Source: Photobacterium alginatilyticum
GTDB lineage: Bacteria > Pseudomonadota > Gammaproteobacteria > Enterobacterales > Vibrionaceae
Assembly: GCF_009910675.1 (NCBI RefSeq)
Contig: NZ_RSEJ01000002.1
Coordinates: 273,923-337,922, forward strand
DNA: 64,000 nucleotides
Direction: 5' to 3'
This document shows, one piece after another, positions 26,806 through 36,773 of the stretch. Made by a program: the position numbers and the translations under genes. Position 1 is the first letter of the stretch; the number at the start of each line of letters is the position of its first letter. Under the pieces are notes generated by a model. The model ran no database searches. It worked only from the letters and a program-made list of their open reading frames with translations, and was not told the DNA's origin.

Positions 26806-28905
26806 CTAGTTACCCACTGCATTGACAATGCGTATCTGTTTTTCGTCCGGGACCTCCTGATAGGACAGTACCCGCAACGACGGAATGGTATTTTTGACAA
26901 ACTTAGCGAGCGTTGACCGTAATACACCGGAAGTCAGTAATACGGCAGGCTCCCCTTTCAGCTCTTGTTGCTGAGTGGCCTCGGTCAGTGAGCGCTGTAG
27001 ACGCTCTGCCAGCCCTGGCTCGATGCCGGAAGATTCACCTCCGGCAGACTGCATAGTTTTATGCAATATTTGTTCCAACTCTGGGACTAAAGTGATCACT
27101 GGCAACTCTGGCTCTATACCATTGATTTCTTGGCAAATTAGTCGCTTCAGCCCAATCCGGACAGCGGCCGTCAGAATGTCAGGATCTTGACTCTTGGAGG
27201 AGTACTCGGAAAGGGTCTGCACGATTGTCCGCACATCCCTGATCGGGATCCCCTCATGAAGCAAGTTCTGCAGCACTTTAACTACCACGCCCAGCGACAG
27301 CTGATCGGGAACAAAGCCCTCGACAAGCTTGGGTGTAGTCTGGCTCAACATCTCAAGCAAATTCTGTACTTCTTCATGGCCGAGCAACTGCGAGGCACTG
27401 TTGGTCAGGATCTGGCTCAGGTGGGTCGCCAATACCGTTGCAGAATCTACCACGGTATAGCCAAGTGCCTGGGCATGTTCGCGCTGCGACTCCATTATCC
27501 ATACGGCTTCAAGACCAAAGGCCGGATCGGTGGTCGCCTCGCCATCGATGGTTCCAAAAACCTGCCCCGGGTTAATAGCCAGTTCCATATTCGGGTGAAT
27601 ATTGGCTTCCCCGCAGGCCACGCCCATCAGGCTCAATCGGTATGTATTGGGCGGCAACTCCAGGTTGTCGCGAATATGAACCGGCGGGATCAAAAAGCCA
27701 AAGTCCTGAGACAGCTTTTTGCGTACCCCTTTCACTCGCTCGAGCAACTCACCGCCCTGCTCTTTGTCGACCATAGGTATTAGACGATAACCCACTTCGA
27801 GGCCAATAACGTCGACAGGCTGCACATCATCCCAAGATAGTTCTTTCTGCGTCGGCTGAGCAGCCAGTTCCGTCGAGGAAGACGTCTCCGCCTCCGCCAC
27901 CGCAGCTGCTTTTTCTTTCTTGATCCGCCAATAGGCAAAACCCCCGATAGACGCTGCCAGCAACAAGAACGGCACATGCGGCATTCCCGGTACAATCCCC
28001 ATCACAAACAAGATCACCCCGGTAATAATCAGGGCCTGGGGATTATTGAACATCTGAAAGATGAGCTGCTGCCCCATATCCTCGTCAGTATTTTGACGAG
28101 TCACCATCATGGCAGCACCAATTGACAGCAACAGCGACGGGATCTGCGCAACCAGACCATCACCGATGGTCAGCAAACTATAAATTTCTATTGCACTGCC
28201 AAACGTCAGGCCGTGCTGGCCCATGCCAATCACCAGGCCGCCGATGATGTTGATGAACAGGATCAGGATACCGGCAATGGCATCCCCTTTGACAAACTTC
28301 GACGCACCATCCATCGAACCGTAGAAGTCGGCCTCCTTGGTCACCTCAAAACGGCGAGTTCTGGCCTGCTCCTGATCAATCAGTCCGGCGTTCAAATCCG
28401 CATCGATAGCCATCTGCTTGCCGGGCAAGGCATCAAGGGTAAAGCGGGCACTTACCTCGGAGATACGACCGGCACCCTTGGTGACAACCATAAAGTTAAT
28501 GATCATCAAAATCAGGAACACCACCAGACCGACGGCATAGTTACCGCCAATCACCACCGAGCCAAAGGCGTCAATGACCTGACCGGCCGCATCGGGCCCC
28601 TCATGCCCGTAAAGCAATACCACACGGGTTGACGCCACATTCAGCGCCAGACGCAACAAGGTGGCTATCAGCAACACGGTAGGGAAAGCCGCGAAATCGA
28701 GCGGACGGCGGGTATAAACAGTCACCAGCAGTACCACAAGAGCCAGGGCAATATTGAAGGAAAAGGCCATATCCAGCAGTAACGGAGGCATAGGCAGCAC
28801 AACCATTGCCAAGGTTGCCAAAACCATGACTGGTGCGCCTATTGCTGGCATAGATTGCAGGCGTGATAAAGGTAATTTATCCGCAAAAGGTATCGAAAGC
28901 TTCAT
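26806..28905 (-). CDS. flhA: Flagellar export gate protein FlhA
   Basis: 699 residues. The first ~330 hold about eight membrane helices with the conserved cytoplasmic FHIPEP-type loop (GAGRISEVSARFTLDALPGKQMAIDADL segment). The C-terminal cytosolic half carries the VGYRLIPMVD start of the FlhA-C domain, which docks chaperone-substrate complexes. It is the core of the flagellar type III export gate, with FlhB, FliP, FliQ and FliR. It is first gene of the flhA-flhF-flhG-fliA run, with a probable sigma-54 promoter 86 bp upstream. Confidence 0.97.
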   Translation of the reverse strand: MKLSIPFADKLPLSRLQSMPAIGAPVMVLATLAMVVLPMPPLLLDMAFSFNIALALVVLLVTVYTRRPLDFAAFPTVLLIATLLRLALNVASTRVVLLYGHEGPDAAGQVIDAFGSVVIGGNYAVGLVVFLILMIINFMVVTKGAGRISEVSARFTLDALPGKQMAIDADLNAGLIDQEQARTRRFEVTKEADFYGSMDGASKFVKGDAIAGILILFINIIGGLVIGMGQHGLTFGSAIEIYSLLTIGDGLVAQIPSLLLSIGAAMMVTRQNTDEDMGQQLIFQMFNNPQALIITGVILFVMGIVPGMPHVPFLLLAASIGGFAYWRIKKEKAAAVAEAETSSSTELAAQPTQKELSWDDVQPVDVIGLEVGYRLIPMVDKEQGGELLERVKGVRKKLSQDFGFLIPPVHIRDNLELPPNTYRLSLMGVACGEANIHPNMELAINPGQVFGTIDGEATTDPAFGLEAVWIMESQREHAQALGYTVVDSATVLATHLSQILTNSASQLLGHEEVQNLLEMLSQTTPKLVEGFVPDQLSLGVVVKVLQNLLHEGIPIRDVRTIVQTLSEYSSKSQDPDILTAAVRIGLKRLICQEINGIEPELPVITLVPELEQILHKTMQSAGGESSGIEPGLAERLQRSLTEATQQQELKGEPAVLLTSGVLRSTLAKFVKNTIPSLRVLSYQEVPDEKQIRIVNAVGN

Positions 28906-28990
28906 TCAATCTTTTTGTTGTTGGTGTGGTACTGACGAACAGTGAGAGCGGTCTATTTTATCGCTTTAACGTTCAAACAGGAACCTTCAA

Positions 28991-29006
28991 AGCAATAATC
29001 ATACCT
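28991..29006 (-). promoter_or_regulatory. Probable sigma-54 promoter of flhA
   Basis: On the minus strand AGGTATGATTATTGCT has GG-N10-GC spacing and a perfect TTGCT -12 box, but the -24 box (AGGTAT) departs from TGGCAC. It is the weakest of the eight sigma-54 sites in the window. A short palindrome, CGTCAAT-AA-ATTGACG (29014-29029), lies just upstream. Confidence 0.6.
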
Positions 29007-29058
29007 TCCAAACCGTCAATAAATTGACGAAACTTAGTATCAATATGATCTTTACGAA

Positions 29059-30189
29059 TTAATATCGCATATCTGATGGAATATTTGTTGCTTCCTTTGA
29101 AAGCTGCGGTTTGGTTCCCTTGCCTTTGCGATATTGCTTGAGCTGGAAAATATATGCAAGAACCTGTGCCACAGCAGCAAATAGCCCGTCAGGAATTTGT
29201 TGTTCCAACTCGGTAGTATGGTAAAGCGCACGCGCAAGCGGCGGCGCCGGCACGATGTCGACATCATGCTTATTGGCTATTTCCCGTATTTTCAGGGCCA
29301 GGTGGTCGATACCCTTGGCAACCACAACCGGTGCCGAATCAATATCCGGATCATAGCGCAGAGCAACAGAAAAGTGTTCCGGGTTGGTAATAACGACATC
29401 GGCCTGGGGGACATCGGCCATCATCCGCCGCTGGGCCATCTCGCGCTGCAACATTCGGATCCGCCCTTTTACCTCAGGCTTACCTTCGCTGTCCTTAAAC
29501 TCATCCTTCACTTCCTGCTTGGTCATTTTTAGCTGCTCGTTATGCTGCCAAATCTGGTAGGGGATATCGATGGCAACCACAATCAGCAACGAGCAACAGA
29601 TCAACAGGATAAATCCCGACAAGATATCGAGTGCGTGGAACATGTTTTGCGGGTAGATTTCAACACTCAGCTGGAAGAAATCCTCCAGATTGGCCAGCAT
29701 CAGATAGAATGCGACCCCTGCCACCAGCGCCACTTTCAGAATCGATTTGATCAGCTCGACAATACTCTGCTTGCCAAGCATTCGCTGCAAACCGCTGATG
29801 GGGTTCATCTTGGAAAGCTTCGGCCGCGCCGCCTCGGCGGAAAAACTCACTCCCCCCAGCCCGGCAGCCCCTACCAGTGCTGCGACAAACAGGAACACCA
29901 GCACCAGTACCAACGGCAACACTACATGCCATACCGAACCGGTGATCACGGAAAATAATTTGTTGAGATCGAAGATTTCCTCCCGGCTAAGGGAAAACAT
30001 CTTCATCATCATCTCAGCCAACCCCTTGCCGAGGGTTTCGCCAAACCACATGAGGCCGACGGCACCTGCCACCAGCACAGCGACTGAAGCTAATTCTCTT
30101 GAGCGCGGTACTTGCCCCTTTTCCCGCGCCTGCTGAAGCCTTCGGGGCGTGGCTTCTTCGGTACGTTCCTGACCGTCAGATTCAGCCAT
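29059..30189 (-). CDS. flhB: Flagellar export switch protein FlhB
   Basis: 376 residues. A charged N-terminus (DGQERTEEATPRRLQQAREKGQVPRS) is typical, followed by four membrane helices and a cytoplasmic domain with the self-cleavage site. Here the site reads N269-P270-E271-H272 (NPEH) instead of the textbook NPTH. Cleavage between Asn and Pro switches export from rod/hook to filament substrates under FliK control. It is last in the fliKLMNOPQR-flhB run and starts 1 bp after the fliR stop. Confidence 0.97.
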   Translation of the reverse strand: MAESDGQERTEEATPRRLQQAREKGQVPRSRELASVAVLVAGAVGLMWFGETLGKGLAEMMMKMFSLSREEIFDLNKLFSVITGSVWHVVLPLVLVLVFLFVAALVGAAGLGGVSFSAEAARPKLSKMNPISGLQRMLGKQSIVELIKSILKVALVAGVAFYLMLANLEDFFQLSVEIYPQNMFHALDILSGFILLICCSLLIVVAIDIPYQIWQHNEQLKMTKQEVKDEFKDSEGKPEVKGRIRMLQREMAQRRMMADVPQADVVITNPEHFSVALRYDPDIDSAPVVVAKGIDHLALKIREIANKHDVDIVPAPPLARALYHTTELEQQIPDGLFAAVAQVLAYIFQLKQYRKGKGTKPQLSKEATNIPSDMRY

Positions 30190-30190
30190 A

Positions 30191-30985
30191 TCAGCAATCT
30201 ACCCTAATCAAACTGCATATCTGGCCGAAGCCGATATCCCAGTGATATTCGTACTGCGGCAGCATTGCTGCCACCAGAAACCAGCTAATCACCAAACCCA
30301 GCAGCAGGGCAAAGGAAAAGCCGAGCGAAAAGATATTCAGCTGCGGCGCAGCACGGGTCATCACACCAAATGACAGGTTAACGGTCAGCAGTGCAATAAT
30401 CCCGGCCAGCGCCATATTAAGCCCGGCCTTGAACATATGACCGAACCACCCGGCAAGCTGATAGTAATCAACCGGCTGTAACATCGACTCGCCAATCGGC
30501 AAGGTCTTGAAACTGAGTACGACCATGTTCAGCATGGTCAAGTGGCCGTCGGTAGCAAGGAAAAGCATCACGGCCAGAAACATATAAAACTGACCCAGCA
30601 CCGGCGTATTCTGCCCGTTGGCAGGATCAACCATAGAGGCAAAGCCCAGGCTCGACTGCATACCCAGGATCTGACCCAGCAAAACGAAAGTCTGGGTAAC
30701 AAACTGGGTCACCAGGCCCATCGATATACCAATCACCACCTGCTGCGCAGTGGTCAGAAAACCACCAATAGACAGCAGTTCGATATCAGTGGGGACTTTC
30801 GGAAGGGCCGGCATGACCGCAAAGGTAATTGTAACGGCAAGATAAAGGCGAATTCTCGGTGACACAAAGCGAGCACCGAAAAAAGTCATGACCATCATCA
30901 TGGCCGCAATCCTTGTCAGCGGCCAAAAATAATTGGCAATCCAGTCCAATAGCAGTGCTGATGGGTAGGACATAGCGTTACTCAC
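30191..30985 (-). CDS. fliR: Flagellar export gate protein FliR
   Basis: A 264-residue polytopic membrane protein with the family segments FFGARFVSPRIRLYLAVTITF, GEILGMQSSLGFASMVDP-like (here GQILGMQSSLGFASMVDPANGQNTP) and LTVNLSFGVMTRAAPQLNIFSLGF. It forms the export gate with FliP5 and FliQ4. It is 25 bp after fliQ. Confidence 0.96.
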   Translation of the reverse strand: MSNAMSYPSALLLDWIANYFWPLTRIAAMMMVMTFFGARFVSPRIRLYLAVTITFAVMPALPKVPTDIELLSIGGFLTTAQQVVIGISMGLVTQFVTQTFVLLGQILGMQSSLGFASMVDPANGQNTPVLGQFYMFLAVMLFLATDGHLTMLNMVVLSFKTLPIGESMLQPVDYYQLAGWFGHMFKAGLNMALAGIIALLTVNLSFGVMTRAAPQLNIFSLGFSFALLLGLVISWFLVAAMLPQYEYHWDIGFGQICSLIRVDC

Positions 30986-31010
30986 TCACCATAATCAATA
31001 CCAACCGTCG

Positions 31011-31280
31011 TCAGTACAGCAACTGAGGGATCTGCTCAACAATGCGGTAGAAATAATCTATCAGCATCTGAGTCATCATATGGCCGAAAAACATCAGTGC
31101 CAGCAGAGTCACAATCAGACGGGGCAAAAAGCTCAGTGTCTGTTCGTTGATCGAGGTTGCGGCCTGAAAAACCGCCACCACCAGACCAATAAGCAAGCCC
31201 GGCACCACAATTGCGCAAACCATGACCAAAACCATGTATAACGCATCCTGGAAAATCTCGACAAACGCTTCAGGTGTCAT
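31011..31280 (-). CDS. fliQ: Flagellar export gate protein FliQ
   Basis: 89 residues with two membrane helices and the conserved AATSINEQTLSFLPRL segment between them. It is a small subunit of the FliPQR gate. The length is exactly usual. It lies between fliP and fliR with short gaps. Confidence 0.96.
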   Translation of the reverse strand: MTPEAFVEIFQDALYMVLVMVCAIVVPGLLIGLVVAVFQAATSINEQTLSFLPRLIVTLLALMFFGHMMTQMLIDYFYRIVEQIPQLLY

Positions 31281-31297
31281 TCGCTATGCTCCCTTGC

Positions 31298-32149
31298 CTA
31301 AGTCCCAAAACTACCGGCGAGCGTCGACAGTATCAGATTCCAACCGTCAACCAGTACAAACAGCATGAGCTTGAACGGCAGAGAAACAATCATTGGCGAT
31401 AGCATCATCATACCCATCGCCATCAGTACCGAGGCAACAACCAGGTCAATGATCAAAAAAGGCAGGAATAACATAAAGCCGATCTGAAAGGCGGTTTTAA
31501 GCTCCGAGGTAATAAAAGCCGGGATCAATACGGTGATTGGCACGTCCTGTGGGTCGGTTGCGTCCGACCCTGACATATTAACGAAGCTTTCAAGGTCTTT
31601 GACCCGAGTTTGCTTCAGCATGAACTGGCGGATCGGGATCTGAGCGGCAGACAATGCCTCGGGGGCGGTGATCTGCTCGTTGATATAAGGCTGCAGCGCC
31701 GTGGTGTTAATCTTGTCGAGCACCGGAGACATAATAAAGAAAGTCAGGAACATGGCTATACCGATGATAACCTGGTTCGACGGTGTCTGCTGCAGGCCCA
31801 TTGCCTGCCTGAGAATCGACATCACCACCACGATACGGGTAAAGGATGTCATCAGGATAACAATGGCCGGCAGGAACCCCAGCGCCGTCATCAGGGCGAG
31901 GATCTGCAGGGTCACCGAATAGTCTTCGCTGCCGTCCGGATTTACCGTCACGGAAAAAGCCGGTATCCCGCCGCCATTTCCTGTCGTCATCAGCTTGGTT
32001 GTACCAGCTTCGCCCTGCATCTCACTGAGTGTCACGCTACTGCCGGCCGCGGACGATAAACCAGGATCAGCCGTTTCAGCCAAAACAGGAAATGCGAGGA
32101 GAAAGCTAAAAGCCGCCAGAACGGCGGCAATAAGATTATTTCTTAACAT
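31298..32149 (-). CDS. fliP: Flagellar export gate protein FliP
   Basis: 283 residues. A cleavable signal peptide ([10 protein letters not shown]) precedes four membrane helices. The conserved segments [28 protein letters not shown] and [35 protein letters not shown] are complete. It is the pentameric core of the export gate. The start overlaps the fliO stop by 14 bp. Confidence 0.97.
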   Translation of the reverse strand: MLRNNLIAAVLAAFSFLLAFPVLAETADPGLSSAAGSSVTLSEMQGEAGTTKLMTTGNGGGIPAFSVTVNPDGSEDYSVTLQILALMTALGFLPAIVILMTSFTRIVVVMSILRQAMGLQQTPSNQVIIGIAMFLTFFIMSPVLDKINTTALQPYINEQITAPEALSAAQIPIRQFMLKQTRVKDLESFVNMSGSDATDPQDVPITVLIPAFITSELKTAFQIGFMLFLPFLIIDLVVASVLMAMGMMMLSPMIVSLPFKLMLFVLVDGWNLILSTLAGSFGT

Positions 32150-32552
32150 TCTTTTTCAGTAACTTCGTCAAATGGCCTGCGAACTCACTGCCACTTTGAA
32201 CCTCGTTCATCGACAGGGGCTGCTCCAGCTTGCTCAGCAATGAGATATTTTGCTGGGTGATCCCAACCAGCATTTGCTCTTCGCCAACCTGCAGCAGAAC
32301 AATCCGCTCCCGCTGTCCCACAGGTAGCTGGCGCAGGATCTTCATGTTGCCGTCACTTCCCTGAATTCCGGGCAGTTTCATTCGCTTGAGCAACCAGGCA
32401 AGAAACAAAATCAATATCACGACCAGCGTCAGGGCGGCCAGCGTCGTTGCAATGTTCATGTCAGCCGGTGGCGCTGCCAATACCGGCATACTGGCCGTTG
32501 CCAAGGCGACGCTGCCAGTATATCCAATCGTCCGTAACAAACTCATAGCCAA
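32136..32552 (-). CDS. fliO: FliO, export gate assembly protein
   Basis: 138 residues. An N-terminal signal-like segment (to VLAAPPAD) is followed by a membrane helix (about 37-55, [20 protein letters not shown]) and a cytoplasmic part with the FliO segment [25 protein letters not shown]. It helps FliP oligomerise. ATG two codons downstream is an alternative start. Confidence 0.93.
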   Translation of the reverse strand: MAMSLLRTIGYTGSVALATASMPVLAAPPADMNIATTLAALTLVVILILFLAWLLKRMKLPGIQGSDGNMKILRQLPVGQRERIVLLQVGEEQMLVGITQQNISLLSKLEQPLSMNEVQSGSEFAGHLTKLLKKNVKK

Positions 32553-32554
32553 CC

Positions 32555-32947
32555 TTAACGCAGCTTCTTGATTCGTTCAGTCTGGCTGATCACATCTGTC
32601 AGACGAATACCGAACTTATCGTTGACCACCACGACTTCGCCATGGGCAATCAGGGTACCATTAACCATTACGTCCAGGGATTCACCCGCAACACGATCCA
32701 GCTCGACAACCGAGCCCTGGTTAAGCTGCAGTAAGTTACGGATACTGATCTGGGTACGGCCGACTTCCATGGAGATCGTAACCGGGATATCCATGATGGT
32801 ATCAAGTTTGCGCCGCTCATCGTCGCTGATCGGTGAGCTGTCATCAGTCAGCTCTTCGAGTGGCGCTGGCTGAGCTGATTCGTCAATCGCTTGTTCTGCA
32901 AGTGCAGCAGCCCAATCGTCGGCAATTTGTTGATCATTTTGAGACAT
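32555..32947 (-). CDS. fliN: Flagellar motor switch protein FliN
   Basis: 130 residues. A variable acidic N-terminal third precedes the SpoA (surface presentation of antigens) domain from about residue 50 (DIPVTISMEVGRTQISIRNLLQLNQGSVVELDR, LIAHGEVVVVNDKFGIRLTDV). It builds the lower C ring with FliM and helps dock FliH. It is 15 bp after fliM and 2 bp before fliO. Confidence 0.97.
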   Translation of the reverse strand: MSQNDQQIADDWAAALAEQAIDESAQPAPLEELTDDSSPISDDERRKLDTIMDIPVTISMEVGRTQISIRNLLQLNQGSVVELDRVAGESLDVMVNGTLIAHGEVVVVNDKFGIRLTDVISQTERIKKLR

Positions 32948-32962
32948 AACTTACACCTGTTA

Positions 32963-34018
32963 TTAATCGTCTGAATTGTCGTTGTTGATATCAAGCAACG
33001 CCGATCCAAGTTCATCACGGTCAAGGAAAGCCAGATCGGTCTTCACCATATCCGGACGCTTGAGTTTCTCGGTAACCTTAAGGGCGATGTTGTCGCCAGA
33101 TTTACCCATTTTTGCGCGGTATGACGGCAAGTCTTCGACATAAACCGTAGCCGCCTCTGGCATATCAATCGGGATAACATCCCCCGGCCGGAGCTCCATC
33201 AAATCACGCAACGACAGATCGACATCCATCAGCTTGGCACGGATATTAACCGGCACGTCCATAATTTCATCACGCAGCGCCTTGCTCCAGCGCACGTCGG
33301 TATCCATCTTGTCACTCTGAACACCGGCATCGAGCAACTCGCGGATTGGCTCAACCATCGAATACGGCATTACCACATGGAAGTCACCACCGCCGCCATC
33401 CACTTCAATATGGAAAGAGCTGACAACGATAACTTCTGTCGGGCTGACGATATTAGCCATGGTCGGGTTAACTTCCGAGTCCAGATACTCGAACTCCACC
33501 CCCATGACCGGAGACCAGGCCTCACGGTAGTCCTCAAAGACCAGCTTCAGCAGCATCTGAACAATTCGACGCTCAGTCGGGGTGAATTCCCGCCCCTCGA
33601 TCTTGGCGTGGAAACGCCCGTCACCACCGAAGAAGTTTTCAACCAGAATGAAAACTAACCTCGCCTCCATAGTGATCAGCGCCGTTCCTTTCAACGGACG
33701 AAAACGCACCATATTAAGGCTTGTCGGGACGTATAACGTATTTTGGTACTCTCCGAACTTAATCATCTGAACGCCGTTGATCGACACCTCGGCGGTCTTT
33801 CTCAGCATGTTAAACAGGCTGATCCGCATATGACGGGCAAAACGTTCGTTGATCAATTCCAGCGTGGGCATTCGCCCACGCACGATCCGGTCTTGTGACG
33901 AGAAATCAAACGAGATGACACCAGCACCGCTGTCACTCCCGCTATCCTCATCATCTTCTACGTCATCGACACCATGAAGCAGGGCATCGATTTCGTCCTG
34001 AGTTAGTAAGTCACTCAC
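32963..34018 (-). CDS. fliM: Flagellar motor switch protein FliM
   Basis: 351 residues. The N-terminal CheY-P-binding peptide MSDLLTQDEIDALLHG is intact. The middle domain has the GGxG-type segment (NFFGGDGRFHAKIEGREFTPTE) that contacts FliG, and the C-terminal SpoA domain resembles FliN. It is the C-ring subunit that receives CheY-P. It starts 7 bp after fliL. Confidence 0.98.
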   Translation of the reverse strand: MSDLLTQDEIDALLHGVDDVEDDEDSGSDSGAGVISFDFSSQDRIVRGRMPTLELINERFARHMRISLFNMLRKTAEVSINGVQMIKFGEYQNTLYVPTSLNMVRFRPLKGTALITMEARLVFILVENFFGGDGRFHAKIEGREFTPTERRIVQMLLKLVFEDYREAWSPVMGVEFEYLDSEVNPTMANIVSPTEVIVVSSFHIEVDGGGGDFHVVMPYSMVEPIRELLDAGVQSDKMDTDVRWSKALRDEIMDVPVNIRAKLMDVDLSLRDLMELRPGDVIPIDMPEAATVYVEDLPSYRAKMGKSGDNIALKVTEKLKRPDMVKTDLAFLDRDELGSALLDINNDNSDD

Positions 34019-34025
34019 ATTAAAC

Positions 34026-34517
34026 CTATTGCATTACAAAGCCGGTAAAGAGTACTCGCTCGACAACCTGGTTGCCGGAGACCTTTACCATGGCATTCTG
34101 GACTGAAGACAGTGCCTGCTGACGCAGATCCGCACGCCCGTTCGGGGTCCGAAGCTGCTCTACTGTTGCTGCACCGAAAGTCTGAAGCAATGTACTTTCA
34201 ATCAGCGGAATATGTTGGCTGGCCGTAGACTCGTTACTGTCACCACGGACCATCAGCTGCACCTTCACCTGCACGAGACGATCTCGCTTGTCACCCGTTA
34301 CATTAAAGATAAACGGCTGCGGCAGAATCACATAATAAGCCGGTTCGAGCTTCGCCGGTTGTGCCTGCGGAGCGACTTCGGCCACTTCGGCTTCCGGGGC
34401 ATCATCGCCCATAAAGAAAAACCATGCACCGGCACCGCCGCCAAGCAGCAGTACAACCAGAGCAATAATAATGATCAGTTTTTTCTTTCCGCCGGAGTTT
34501 TCTGCGCCTTCAGCCAT
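34026..34517 (-). CDS. fliL: Flagellar basal body-associated protein FliL
   Basis: 163 residues. A short charged N-terminus (SGGKKKLIII), one membrane helix (about 14-33) and a periplasmic stomatin-like domain (YVILPQPFIFNV, LVQVKVQLMV, RTPNGRADLRQQAL) are present. FliL surrounds the stator units and increases torque; in polar flagella it is needed on viscous media. It sits between fliK and fliM. Confidence 0.96.
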   Translation of the reverse strand: MAEGAENSGGKKKLIIIIALVVLLLGGGAGAWFFFMGDDAPEAEVAEVAPQAQPAKLEPAYYVILPQPFIFNVTGDKRDRLVQVKVQLMVRGDSNESTASQHIPLIESTLLQTFGAATVEQLRTPNGRADLRQQALSSVQNAMVKVSGNQVVERVLFTGFVMQ

Positions 34518-34568
34518 AGTCCTTATAATCCTTTCTCTATCGCGACCGCCACTAGGGGATCATTGTTA

Positions 34569-36734
34569 TTATGCATAATAATCGACGCGGTCAGACGACT
34601 GACTCACGTACATATCTACGGGCTCAGAGCCTCCCGACTCTGCCTGCTGGTGGCGCGTGCCACCATTGCCCTGCTGACCGCCACCACTATTTTGCTGGCC
34701 AGCATTGGTCTGGTTTTGTTGCTGGTTCTGCTGCCCCGCAAACTGCTGGCGCGAACTATCTTGCTGAACCGACGTTTGGGCCAGTTGCAAACCTTGCTGG
34801 TTCATCAACTCACGAAGCCGCGGCATCGCCTGTTCGACCAGGTCCCGGGTTTGCTGGTTGCCCACGGTAAACTGCACCGACGCCTGGTCCTGATTCAATG
34901 ACAGCTTAATCTGTAGTTTACCCAGCTCAGGCGGGTCCAGGCGTATGTCGACATGCTTGAGGTTCTTCGACATCATAACCTGCACTCGCTCGGCAAGCTG
35001 ATCACCAGCCTGCTCCTTGCTCAGTTGCAACGGACTTTGCGCCAGCGCAGCTTCTGCCCGCGCCTGTAGTGTCGCCTGCCCCTGCTGCGTCGCCGATCCG
35101 GTCAGCGTATGCGTCAGCTCAGGGGATTTCGTATCACTGCCCGCTTCAGCCGAAGCCAGCTCCATTGCCGCCATAGCGCCCGCGCCTACTGCTGCTGCAG
35201 TTCCTGCTGAACCAGCAAGATGGGCCTCTGCTACGCCGCTCGCCGATGCTGCCTGCGCCTGACTACCCAGGCTTAAATTCAACGCCTGAGCCTGACCCGA
35301 CTCGGGGGAGAGCGCAGGCTGGCTAGCGGCTGCTGACAATGCCCCGGTAACAGCAGTTGCTGCTGCCGTATTGGCCCCCGGCACATTGCTTGGTTTATTC
35401 TTACCATCCAATAACTCAGAAGCGACTTGCTGCTCCTTCGTCAGCTCCGCGCTTCTTGGATGGGACGATTGTAACAGATCCGCCGAAGGTTGAGGGGCTG
35501 TCTGGGTACTTTTCACCTCAGCCCCGGCAGCAGTTGTCGCCGCCCCGAGAGAAAATGCTTTCAACATGCCATCATCAGCTATACCGCCATCGGCACTGAC
35601 GTCATCGCCTTCCGTTACAGGCTCAGAGGTTTGGGCTGTGGTCTGTTGAGCAGGCAGACCTTCAACGGTCTGCTGGCCCGGTACAGCAAAGACCTTAGCC
35701 AGTTCCTCCTGGCTGATTCCGGCCGCGGGCTTTTTTTCCTTCGTCGCACTAACTGTATCTTTGCTAATACCTTCAGCCGCGACAACATTATCAGAACCCT
35801 TGATGCTAGCCGCACCGACACCAGCCAAGGCGGCCGGAGCCAGTTCGGCACTGCTCTGCCCCTGTGAAGCCTTGCTCGCAGCTTTCACAGTCTCTGCAAC
35901 CTTGCCCTCAGTCTTGCCTTTGTTCTTACTCTTCACCTCGCCGCTAGCTTCGCCTTGCTGAGGTTTTCCGGCAGTCCCAAGCGACACCTGCTCACTCCCA
36001 ACAGGCTTAACGGCCATTTGGTTAGGAGTCACTGACTTTTCATGCAACTGCTCTTTATTCACCGGCTCGCTCTGCGAGGCAGAGGCCGCCGATTTGGTCG
36101 CTAACGCCGACGCAGTTGCTGCCTGCGGCAAAGTTTTGCCATCCTGCCCGTCTTCAGCCGTCGATGCCAGCTGCTTATTTGACGCCGAGAGGCGGTTCAG
36201 TAACGCCTCACCGTCATCCATTATCTTTTGCTTTGACGATGAATCAAGCGCGGTACTGCTATCTGACTTCTGGCTGGCTGAGTTTTGCCCATTTTGGTGA
36301 TCTGTTGTTTGACTTTTGCTGACTTCAGGCGGGATCTCGCCGTTGTTTTTCAGTCGCTTGCCTGTTTCAGACTCACCCTGCCCGGCCGTTGCCGCCTCTT
36401 TGGCCGCGGTCTGGGAAATCTCTTTTCCAGGCTGTTGCAACTCGGCTTCACCCTCTTGGGCTATATCAGACGATGCTTGAGATTTTGCTACCGATTCCGC
36501 TTGTGGATCACCCTTAACGCTTCTCTCGTCCTTGACGTTTTTCCCATCCTTGACTGCCTGCTCACCCTTGATTTTTCCATCACCGGCGGCAGCTTGAAGC
36601 TCTTTGGCAAAACGCCCACCTTCCGGCGAGGCAGCACTCTCCTCTCCCAGCAACGCTGAACTGGCTTTTGCTCCCTCAGCTTTGGCCGAGGAAGGCGAAG
36701 GGATATCTGCTGTCAAAAAGCGAGATGAAAACAT
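34569..36734 (-). CDS. fliK: Hook-length control protein FliK
   Basis: 721 residues. The first ~560 are Ser/Ala/Glu/Gln/Lys-rich and low in complexity, as in FliK molecular rulers. The conserved C-terminal domain (about 570-660) contains MSKNLKHVDIRLDPPELGKLQIKLSLN and QARDLVEQ-like (QTRDLVEQAMPRLRELMNQQGL) helices. A Gln/Asn-rich tail follows (FAGQQNQQQNQTNAGQQN). FliK measures the hook and triggers the FlhB switch. It is first in the fliK-flhB run, with a sigma-54 promoter at 36774. It is longer than E. coli FliK (375), as is common in vibrios. Confidence 0.95.
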   Translation of the reverse strand: MFSSRFLTADIPSPSSAKAEGAKASSALLGEESAASPEGGRFAKELQAAAGDGKIKGEQAVKDGKNVKDERSVKGDPQAESVAKSQASSDIAQEGEAELQQPGKEISQTAAKEAATAGQGESETGKRLKNNGEIPPEVSKSQTTDHQNGQNSASQKSDSSTALDSSSKQKIMDDGEALLNRLSASNKQLASTAEDGQDGKTLPQAATASALATKSAASASQSEPVNKEQLHEKSVTPNQMAVKPVGSEQVSLGTAGKPQQGEASGEVKSKNKGKTEGKVAETVKAASKASQGQSSAELAPAALAGVGAASIKGSDNVVAAEGISKDTVSATKEKKPAAGISQEELAKVFAVPGQQTVEGLPAQQTTAQTSEPVTEGDDVSADGGIADDGMLKAFSLGAATTAAGAEVKSTQTAPQPSADLLQSSHPRSAELTKEQQVASELLDGKNKPSNVPGANTAAATAVTGALSAAASQPALSPESGQAQALNLSLGSQAQAASASGVAEAHLAGSAGTAAAVGAGAMAAMELASAEAGSDTKSPELTHTLTGSATQQGQATLQARAEAALAQSPLQLSKEQAGDQLAERVQVMMSKNLKHVDIRLDPPELGKLQIKLSLNQDQASVQFTVGNQQTRDLVEQAMPRLRELMNQQGLQLAQTSVQQDSSRQQFAGQQNQQQNQTNAGQQNSGGGQQGNGGTRHQQAESGGSEPVDMYVSQSSDRVDYYA

Positions 36735-36773
36735 GGCGGTTCTTCAGGTTAGACTAGTAATAATGCAATAGAA

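Noticed and set aside
34212..34901. A 229-codon plus-strand open frame over fliL and the end of fliK
   Set aside because: It spans two well-supported minus-strand genes and their intergenic gap with no start signal; Leu/Arg-rich shadow.
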